NCBI GenBank assembly: GCA_015069695.1
Contig: JADCRZ010000005.1
Location: 124,001-188,000, forward strand
Direction: 5' to 3'
Origin: Williamsia sp.
GTDB taxonomy: Bacteria > Bacteroidota > Bacteroidia > Chitinophagales > Chitinophagaceae
Length of the DNA stretch: 64,000 nucleotides
Positions 53,799 to 61,078 of this stretch are shown here, in pieces (positions within the stretch are counted from its first letter, which is position 1; each line of letters begins with the position of its first letter). The position numbers and the translations under genes are program-made. A model generated the notes under the pieces. That model had not been told where the DNA came from, ran no database searches, and saw only the letters and a list, made by a program, of their open reading frames with translations.

Positions 53799-55238
53799 AT
53801 GATGAAAAAAACATCTGCCTTATTTTTTACTGGTTGCTCCTTTCTCATGATTCTGATACTTGCGGCTGCCGCGCCCGGCTGTACATCTGCGCCTGCCTCC
53901 CATGCCAGCCGTCCTGATCCCTGGGACAGCCTGAATACCATCCTCGCGCAGATAAAAGCGCCTGTATTCCCGGCAAAAGATTTTTTGCTGCCGGACTACG
54001 GGGCAATAGAAGGCGGAAAAGCCGACTGTAGCACGGCGTTCAAAAAAGCCATTGAAGCATGCAGCACACAGGGAGGTGGCCGCGTGCTGGTTCCCGAAGG
54101 TATTTTTCTTACCGGACCTATCTATTTAAAAAGCAACGTTGACCTGCACCTGCAGAAAGGCGCCCGCATTGTATTCTCTACCCATACCAAAGATTATCTT
54201 CCCTTGCAGCACGTACGCTGGGAAGGTGTGGAGCTGATGAACTATGCGCCGCTGGTATATGCCTACAAAGAAAAAAACATTGCCATCACGGGAGAAGGCG
54301 TGCTGGATGGCCAGGCCAATGCATCAAACTGGTGGCCCTGGAAAGGAGGAAAAGACTGGGTGAAAGGCACGCCCAGCCAGAATGATTCCACCAGCCGGCC
54401 TGCCCTGATGAAGATGAATAAGGAAGGTGTACCTGTAGAAAACAGGAAGTTCGGGGAAGGGTTTTATTTGCGTCCGCAATTCTTCCAACCCTATCAATGC
54501 GATAATATTTTACTGGAAGGCGTAACGTTTAAGAATTCCCCCATGTGGAACATCACGCCCGTACTGTGCAGCAACATCACCATCCGCAAAGTGCGGGTGG
54601 AAGGAACAGGACCCAATACGGATGGCTGCGATCCCGAATCATGCAGGAACGTGCTCATAAAAGATTGTTACTTCGATACCGGAGACGACTGCATCGCCAT
54701 TAAATCAGGCCGCAACCAGGACGGACGCGCCTTCAATATACCCTGTGAGAACATCGTGATCCAGGGCTGCACCATGGCCAACGGACATGGCGGCGTGGCT
54801 ATCGGCAGTGAGATATCGGGCGGAATAAAAAATGTTTTTGCAGAAGACTGCCGCATGAGCAGTCCGGCCCTTGACCGCGCTATCAGGATCAAATCAAGTC
54901 CGGAAAGAGGCGGTGTCAATGAAAAGATTTATGTCCGCAATATCACTGTAGGCCAGGTTGCACAGGAAGTTGTCGTGATCACCATGCATTACAAAGGCGA
55001 ATCCGGCGATTATCTGCCGGTATTTCGTAACATTGAAATCAGGGACATGAAAGTGGAGAACGGGGGAAAGATAGGTATCCTGCTGGAAGGCTACCCTGAA
55101 CAGCCCATCGAGCAGGTGCGCTTCCAGAACATAGATATTAAAAACACCGGGCTTGCCGTTAAATGCAACGATACGGCAGGCATCGTATTTGACAATGTAA
55201 GCATCAATGGTAAAAAGCTTGATACGGAAAGAAAATAA
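53799..55238 (+). CDS. GH28 polygalacturonase (lipoprotein)
   Basis: A 479-residue pectin-degrading hydrolase. An N-terminal hydrophobic segment ends in a lipobox-like APGC (residue 28), so it is probably membrane-anchored. All GH28 motifs are present: N273-T274-D275 (NTDGCDPESC), D296-D297 (DTGDDCIAIKSG), H330 (NGHGGVAIGSE) and R363-x-K365 (RIKSS). The start of the helix is LPDYGAIEGGKADCSTAF. It hydrolyses alpha-1,4-galacturonide bonds with inversion; whether exo or endo cannot be told. It is the key clue that locus B handles pectic polymer. Alternative start at the next ATG (53802). Confidence 0.93.
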   Translation: MMKKTSALFFTGCSFLMILILAAAAPGCTSAPASHASRPDPWDSLNTILAQIKAPVFPAKDFLLPDYGAIEGGKADCSTAFKKAIEACSTQGGGRVLVPEGIFLTGPIYLKSNVDLHLQKGARIVFSTHTKDYLPLQHVRWEGVELMNYAPLVYAYKEKNIAITGEGVLDGQANASNWWPWKGGKDWVKGTPSQNDSTSRPALMKMNKEGVPVENRKFGEGFYLRPQFFQPYQCDNILLEGVTFKNSPMWNITPVLCSNITIRKVRVEGTGPNTDGCDPESCRNVLIKDCYFDTGDDCIAIKSGRNQDGRAFNIPCENIVIQGCTMANGHGGVAIGSEISGGIKNVFAEDCRMSSPALDRAIRIKSSPERGGVNEKIYVRNITVGQVAQEVVVITMHYKGESGDYLPVFRNIEIRDMKVENGGKIGILLEGYPEQPIEQVRFQNIDIKNTGLAVKCNDTAGIVFDNVSINGKKLDTERK

Positions 55239-55303
55239 GTTCTACCGGGCAGGTCATCAGGCTGCCGGCTATTATGACAAAACCGGCTGCTTAAAACAAC
55301 AGT

Positions 55304-56482
55304 ATGCATCAAAACGAATCTGAACAGCCGGAGCAGCGGTATCAGGAACTGGCTGAAAAATTTGTAAACGGCACGATCACACCCGAAGAGGAAAAAGAAT
55401 TTTCTGCCTGGTACAATAGCCGGCAGGATGAGGCCGTGCCTATTCCGGCAGGTCATGCCGCGGGCGAGCAGGAGCTGAAAAACCGCATCTGGAAACAGAT
55501 ACAGGCAAACACGGAAGCAAATAAAAGGAGAGGATCTTCTTACCCTCTCTTCTTACGCATAGCCGCTGCCGTGATACTCGTTGTAGCTGCGGCCGGGGCA
55601 TTCCTGTATATAAACAATCAGCGGGCAGTCCGCTCCTTTGCCCCCGTGGCGCGGCAAACCTTGCCGGGCGCTGTGTCAGGAAAGGTGATGCTTACCCTGG
55701 CAGACGGATCGCAGGTGGTGCTTGACGATACAGCCAGCGGAACCGTAGCCAGGCAGGGCCAGACCAGGCTGGTCAAATCCGGCAATGGACAGCTGGCTTA
55801 TTACAGTTCCGGCAATACGGGTGAAGCCACAACGGTTTACAACACCATCAGCACCCAGCCTGGCGGCCAATATGTTGTTGTGCTGCCGGACAGTTCCAGG
55901 GTATGGCTCAACGCGGTTTCTTCCCTCCACTTTCCGGCAGCGTTCAGGGGAGAAAGAAGGGTAGAACTTTCCGGTGAGGCATACTTTGAAGTGACCAGGC
56001 ATCCTGCCATGCCATTTATCGTATCCGTGAACGGGGTGCAGGTGCGGGTGCTAGGCACGCATTTCAACGTGATGGGGTATACCGATGAAGGGGCTGTAAA
56101 GACCACTTTGCTGGAAGGCTCCGTAAAGCTCTCAGGCAGCAAAGCAGAAAATATTGTTTTACTTCCCGGGCAGCAGGGAAGCCTGGATCCCGGCGGGAAA
56201 CATTTCAGCGTAACACAGGCTAAAATGGAAGATGTGATGGCCTGGAAGAACGGCGATTTTCATTTTGAAGGGGCGAAAGTAGAAAGTATCATGCGGCAGG
56301 TAGCACGCTGGTATGATCTTTCGGTTCGTTACGAAGGAAATTTGTCAAATATCCGCCTGGGAGGCATCATATCGCGCAGGAAATCTGTCAATGAATTGCT
56401 GGAAATCCTGGAAGCCACCCACCAGGTCCATTTCCGTCTGGAGGGTTCTACCGTTGCCGTGATGCCTTATATGAACAAGTAG
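55304..56482 (+). CDS. FecR-type anti-sigma factor (locus B)
   Basis: A 392-residue membrane anti-sigma factor. N-terminal cytoplasmic domain (QELAEKFVNGTITPEEEKEFSAWY), one membrane helix at about 85-103 (RIAAAVILVVAAAGAFLYI), then the FecR domain (QYVVVLPDSSRVWLNAVSSLHFP, RRVELSGEAYFEVTRHPAMPF, VLGTHFNVMGY) and a C-terminal DUF4974 module (DFHFEGAKVESIMRQVARWYDL). It sits 11 nt before the STN-bearing SusC, the expected signalling partner. Its sigma factor is probably the one at 44260, since no sigma gene adjoins it. Confidence 0.93.
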   Translation: MHQNESEQPEQRYQELAEKFVNGTITPEEEKEFSAWYNSRQDEAVPIPAGHAAGEQELKNRIWKQIQANTEANKRRGSSYPLFLRIAAAVILVVAAAGAFLYINNQRAVRSFAPVARQTLPGAVSGKVMLTLADGSQVVLDDTASGTVARQGQTRLVKSGNGQLAYYSSGNTGEATTVYNTISTQPGGQYVVVLPDSSRVWLNAVSSLHFPAAFRGERRVELSGEAYFEVTRHPAMPFIVSVNGVQVRVLGTHFNVMGYTDEGAVKTTLLEGSVKLSGSKAENIVLLPGQQGSLDPGGKHFSVTQAKMEDVMAWKNGDFHFEGAKVESIMRQVARWYDLSVRYEGNLSNIRLGGIISRRKSVNELLEILEATHQVHFRLEGSTVAVMPYMNK

Positions 56483-56493
56483 GTGGTGTTTCA

Positions 56494-59400
56494 ATGCTGC
56501 CGGATATGAGAGTAGCTGTTTTCCCTTTGCTGATGATTGCATTGCTGGGCGGTTTTTTATCCCGCGCGCAACAGGTAACCATTGCCGGCAAAAACCTGGC
56601 ACTCACAGATGTATTTGAGTCCATCCACAAGCAAACAGGCTATTCTTTTGTATACGGGCAAGACCTCATAGAACACGCCTCTCCCGTGACCATCCAATTC
56701 AGGAATGCACCACTCACCAGTGTACTTGACCGCTGCCTGAAAGATCAATCATTGTCATACGAGATAAAGTTCAACACCATCATCATCCGGGAAGCGACCG
56801 GGGGAAAGGGTGCGGCATCATCTGGCAATGAGCCCGTTTCCCGGCGCATGGTTACCGGGAGGGTAACCGACGAAAATAACCAGCCCCTGGCAGGTGCCAC
56901 CATAGCGGTGAAGCAAACCACGCGGGCAGTGACGACAGATGCAGCAGGCTCCTTTTCCATCAGGGTCATGAACGGTGAAATACTGACCTGCAGCCATGTA
57001 GGTTATCTCTCCCAGCAAGTAGTTCCGGGCACTGCAGGAGTGACCGTGAACATGGAGGCAGAGGTCAAAAGCCTGAATCAGATGATCGTGATCGGCTATG
57101 GTACGCAGAAGAAAAAAAATATCACCAGTGCTGTTTCAACCTATGATGCTAATGGTATTGCGGAACGGCCGCTGGTGCGGGTAGACCAGGCGTTGCTGGG
57201 GCAGCTCACCGGCGTGCAGGTAAAACAAACCACGGGCGTACCCGGCAAAGCTTTCAGCATACAGGTGCGGGGAACCGGTTCTGTTTCCGCCGGCTCCGAA
57301 CCCCTGTATGTGATCGATGGCTTTCCGCTGGCGCAGGCCAACCCGAACGGCGCCGGCAGCTTCACCTCGGGCAACCCGCTCGACAACCTCAATCCGAATG
57401 ATATTGCATCCGTCCAGGTATTGAAGGATGCAGCGGCGGCAGCTATTTACGGGTCGCGCGCAGCAAATGGTGTGGTGCTTATTACCACAAAGAAGGGAGC
57501 CATCGGCGCACCTTCGGTTAGCCTGAACTGTTATACCGGTTTTTCCGAAGCCTCCCGCAAACTGGATATGCTCACTGCAAACGAATGGGTGGAACGTGCC
57601 ACGGAAATCATCAATGCACAATGGGTGATGTCCGGTCCCAACCGCTCTGCGGCACAAACAGGTGATGAACGGAGGCAGCTGCTTGGATTGCCGCCAGGAC
57701 AGGTCAACACCAACTATATGCTCGACGACCGCTGGGCGCTGCCCGGCCATCCGGGTTTGTATTATATTGACTGGCAGGACGCAGCTTTAAAGAAAGGCCA
57801 ATTGCAAAACTACCAGCTGTCGGCCGGCGGGGGCAATGAATGGGTAAAGTATTATTTGTCCGGCAACTATTCGCAACAGCAGGGCCTCCTGATCGGGCTG
57901 AACTATACCAGCTATGCCGCAAGGTCCAATGTAGAGATCAGTGCAAGCAAAAGAATGAAGCTGGGCATCAACATGGCATCGGCTTACTCGCTCACCAACG
58001 ATCCCGGTGTGGAAGGCAAAAGCAGTATATGGCGCATGCTGCTTTCCTTTACGCCCGTGCAGGAAAATAGACCCGGAAGCGTGAACGTGGAAAACAGCAT
58101 GCAATATAAATGGGCCAACCCCGACAATGATCCCGTATACCGGCTCCGGCACAATACCGGACTGAACAAACGTTTCCGCACGCTGGGCTCTGTCTTTGCT
58201 TCTTATCAACTTACCCCTTCCCTGGTATTTAAAACCACGTTCAACCTGGACAACACAGACAACAGCACTTCCTCCTATATACCTTCCGGCGCTACCGGAA
58301 CTTTTATAACCAGGCAAACAACACCCGGCCTCATTACTTCCGGCAGTTATACAACCTACAAGCAGCAAACATTTGTGAATGAAAATACCTTGTCGTTCTC
58401 AAAGGTGTTCCGGGCCGTGCACGATGTGTCTGCCGTAGCAGGATCTGCTTACAACTCCGACAAGCTGGACAATACCGCACTGGCTTCGCTGGGAGGGTAC
58501 AACAACAACTCCATCCCGACGCTGAATGCTGCCAACAGCGTTACGGGCAGCACGATGGAAACAAGAAACCTGTTGCTATCGTATTTCGGCCGGCTGCAAT
58601 ACGGCTACAACAGCAAGTACTTATTTTCTGCCAGCCTGCGGAAGGATGGTTCGTCCCGGTTTGGAGAAAATGCGCGGTGGGGGCTTTTCCCGTCTGTATC
58701 TGCGGGCTGGCGGATATCAAAGGAGGGATTTTTCAGCGGCAATCCTGTTTTCACGGACCTGAAGCTCCGGGCCAGCTGGGGCGAGTCGGGAAATTACAAC
58801 ATCGGCGATTACAGCAGCATTCCCGTACTGGTATCCGGTAATTACACTTTCAACAATGCGCCGGCAGCCGGCCAATCGCCCGGCAACCTGGTAAATCCTG
58901 ATCTGAGCTGGGAAAAATCGCGCACCCTCAACATCGGCCTCGATGCAGGCATACTGGGTAACCGCATCACGGCCTCGCTCGACTACTATAAAAAGATCAG
59001 CAGCAACCTGTTGCTGTATGTTCCCGTACCGGCCCAAACAGGCTTTATCACCACCCTCAGCAATGCCGGCCAGGTGAGTAACCAGGGATGGGAGCTGGAG
59101 CTCAACACGCACAACCTTACCCATGCCCTGAAGTGGAATACGGCCCTCAATATCAGTCACAATGCCAACAAGGTCACCAAGCTTGGCGGCGGACAGGCAC
59201 AGCTATTCATACCTACCCGGTATGATATTCCCAACAGCATCCTGCGGGTAGGCCAGCCTATGTACAGCATCGCGGTCGTAAAGCAGATCGGAATACTTAC
59301 CCAAGATGATATCAGCAAACGGGTGGCGCTGTTTGGCAGCGAAACAGCAGGCGATCCAAAGTATTTTGATGCCAACCAGGATGGCGTTATCGACGCAAAC

Positions 59401-59940
59401 GACCGGGTGATCGTGGGCCATCCCTCGCCTGATTTTGTGTGGGGCGTTACCAATACCCTGCAATACAAGAATTTTGATGTAAGCATACTTGTACAGGGCC
59501 AGCAGGGCGGGTCTATCTATTCCCTGCTGGGGCGCGCCATTGGCAGAACCGGCTTATCGTTCACGGAAAATGAGCTGGGCTTCTACCGCAACAGGTGGCG
59601 GTCGGCTACCGATCCGGGTGAAGGACGCGCAGGAAAAGCTTATTCCACGTTCGGATCCATCAAAAATACCGACTGGCTGTATTCATCGGATTACTGGCGT
59701 ATACGCGACATCACGCTTGGTTATAACCTCGGCAATGCGCTGAAGACAAGCCGGCTGCGTTCCGCACGCATATATGCGACCGCCGAAAACTTTTTCGGAA
59801 GAGACAAATACAAAGGCGGCCTGAACGTGGATGCCGTAAACGAAGACCTCAGCGGCAGCCCCATTTACCCCGATGCAGGCGATTATGGCGGCTTGCCCTT
59901 ACCAAGATCAATCATCATCGGAATCAGTATAGGCCTTTGA
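56494..59940 (+). CDS. SusC/RagA-type receptor with STN signalling domain, no SusD partner
   Basis: An 1148-residue receptor. Signal peptide 1-26 (LLGGFLSRAQ; alternative start ATG 56506), STN domain about 27-95 (VFESIHKQTGYSFVYGQDLI, LDRCLKDQSLSYEI), carboxypeptidase-like domain about 118-195 (VTGRVTDENNQPLAGATIAV), TonB box MIVIGYGTQKKKNITSAV, plug with DAAAAAIYGSRAANGVVLIT, and barrel to LPRSIIIGISIGL. The STN domain should contact FecR encoded 11 nt upstream. No susD follows; the next gene is on the other strand. It is a close paralogue of the SusC at 46912. Confidence 0.93.
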   Translation: MLPDMRVAVFPLLMIALLGGFLSRAQQVTIAGKNLALTDVFESIHKQTGYSFVYGQDLIEHASPVTIQFRNAPLTSVLDRCLKDQSLSYEIKFNTIIIREATGGKGAASSGNEPVSRRMVTGRVTDENNQPLAGATIAVKQTTRAVTTDAAGSFSIRVMNGEILTCSHVGYLSQQVVPGTAGVTVNMEAEVKSLNQMIVIGYGTQKKKNITSAVSTYDANGIAERPLVRVDQALLGQLTGVQVKQTTGVPGKAFSIQVRGTGSVSAGSEPLYVIDGFPLAQANPNGAGSFTSGNPLDNLNPNDIASVQVLKDAAAAAIYGSRAANGVVLITTKKGAIGAPSVSLNCYTGFSEASRKLDMLTANEWVERATEIINAQWVMSGPNRSAAQTGDERRQLLGLPPGQVNTNYMLDDRWALPGHPGLYYIDWQDAALKKGQLQNYQLSAGGGNEWVKYYLSGNYSQQQGLLIGLNYTSYAARSNVEISASKRMKLGINMASAYSLTNDPGVEGKSSIWRMLLSFTPVQENRPGSVNVENSMQYKWANPDNDPVYRLRHNTGLNKRFRTLGSVFASYQLTPSLVFKTTFNLDNTDNSTSSYIPSGATGTFITRQTTPGLITSGSYTTYKQQTFVNENTLSFSKVFRAVHDVSAVAGSAYNSDKLDNTALASLGGYNNNSIPTLNAANSVTGSTMETRNLLLSYFGRLQYGYNSKYLFSASLRKDGSSRFGENARWGLFPSVSAGWRISKEGFFSGNPVFTDLKLRASWGESGNYNIGDYSSIPVLVSGNYTFNNAPAAGQSPGNLVNPDLSWEKSRTLNIGLDAGILGNRITASLDYYKKISSNLLLYVPVPAQTGFITTLSNAGQVSNQGWELELNTHNLTHALKWNTALNISHNANKVTKLGGGQAQLFIPTRYDIPNSILRVGQPMYSIAVVKQIGILTQDDISKRVALFGSETAGDPKYFDANQDGVIDANDRVIVGHPSPDFVWGVTNTLQYKNFDVSILVQGQQGGSIYSLLGRAIGRTGLSFTENELGFYRNRWRSATDPGEGRAGKAYSTFGSIKNTDWLYSSDYWRIRDITLGYNLGNALKTSRLRSARIYATAENFFGRDKYKGGLNVDAVNEDLSGSPIYPDAGDYGGLPLPRSIIIGISIGL

Positions 59941-60029
59941 TCTTTGCCGTGTGCTGCATAGGCAGCTTGCAAAACACGCAGCATCGTTCTACATAAAAGG
60001 CTTTCGGTCAATGGCAGCGGATAGCATGT

Positions 60030-61073
60030 TCACAAGCCCTGCGGACGGCATTTTACCTGCCTGGTGGAGCTGCTGTTTCCACCCAGGAAGCCTCTGTAAG
60101 ATAAGGTCAGTTCCGGGCCGGCACGCAGATGGGAGGCCGTGTGCAGTTTGGAAAGGTTGACATCATACGACAGGCCAATACCCAGTTTATAATAATCAAA
60201 TTTCAAGACAGGTACAAAGGCGTCGTTCCAGCGGAGAAGGCCACCTCCGTACAAGCTGATCGTCTCGCCATCGTTTTCGCCCTCCTGAATAAAATCGTGT
60301 TTGTACATCAGTCCGCCTTGCACCTGGCTGTAAGCGCCTTGCGTAAAATAATCTGCATACAGGATGATTTTATTGTAATCATTGGTGGCCGCAGAAAGGC
60401 CGGCATTGAAGACCAGCTTCTGGTTGAGCCGGACATCCATGTTCCGGTCAAAAGCCACCCTGGGCTTCGACATATGGAACAAGGCCGCGCCGGCATAATA
60501 CCTGATTCCTTCACCTGCCTGGCTGCTGTAAGAGACACCGGCAGACCAATCAAAGTATACAAATTCAGAACCGGTAAAAGTTTGCCTGGTCGGATTGGCT
60601 GAACTGTAGGCACCATTTACAAACTGATCATCAAACGTCAGCTTGCTGAAGTCGAAACGTTCCTGCACAGGTCCAACAAGAAAGCCTACAGTAGCAAAGG
60701 TGTTGTTGTTTGGATCCAGGAGTTTGTGATAGGCCAGCAAAGGAAAGAACTGTGTTTTACCAAATCTCGAATCACCTGCCACATCATTCGTTATCTGCAG
60801 ACCCAGGGAAACAAAATCAGTTTCGCTGTGTGGAAGGGCAAACTTTGCTTCCCCTCCAAGTGCTTGTGAAACATACGGAGTGGTTACACTTCCCCACTGG
60901 CTTTTAAATGCACCCGTTACACGCAGATCACCGTCGTAAGTGCCCGCCAGTCCGGGATTGCGCAGGAGGGGCAGCTCATAGAATTGCGAAAAATTAATGT
61001 CCTGTGCCTGCAGCAAGGCCGTCATCAGTACACAGCCTATCATCCACACTGCTTTCTTCATGCATGTCTTCAT
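60030..61073 (-). CDS. PorP/SprF-family T9SS outer-membrane protein
   Basis: A 347-residue barrel protein of the PorP/SprF family, which helps export or attach a large T9SS adhesin encoded next to it. The ATG at 61073 (or 61061) gives a signal peptide (MIGCVLMTALLQAQ) followed by the family hallmark DINFSQFYELPLLRNPGLAGTYDGDLRV. Further marks are SWGSVTTPY-like SQWGSVTTPYVSQ, LGLQITNDVAGDSRFG, FDWSAGVSYSS and LKFDYYKLGIGLSYDVNLSKL. It starts 5 nt after the stop of the giant adhesin, so the two are one operon, as is typical. Confidence 0.93.
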   Translation of the reverse strand: MKTCMKKAVWMIGCVLMTALLQAQDINFSQFYELPLLRNPGLAGTYDGDLRVTGAFKSQWGSVTTPYVSQALGGEAKFALPHSETDFVSLGLQITNDVAGDSRFGKTQFFPLLAYHKLLDPNNNTFATVGFLVGPVQERFDFSKLTFDDQFVNGAYSSANPTRQTFTGSEFVYFDWSAGVSYSSQAGEGIRYYAGAALFHMSKPRVAFDRNMDVRLNQKLVFNAGLSAATNDYNKIILYADYFTQGAYSQVQGGLMYKHDFIQEGENDGETISLYGGGLLRWNDAFVPVLKFDYYKLGIGLSYDVNLSKLHTASHLRAGPELTLSYRGFLGGNSSSTRQVKCRPQGL

Positions 61074-61078
61074 GTTGC

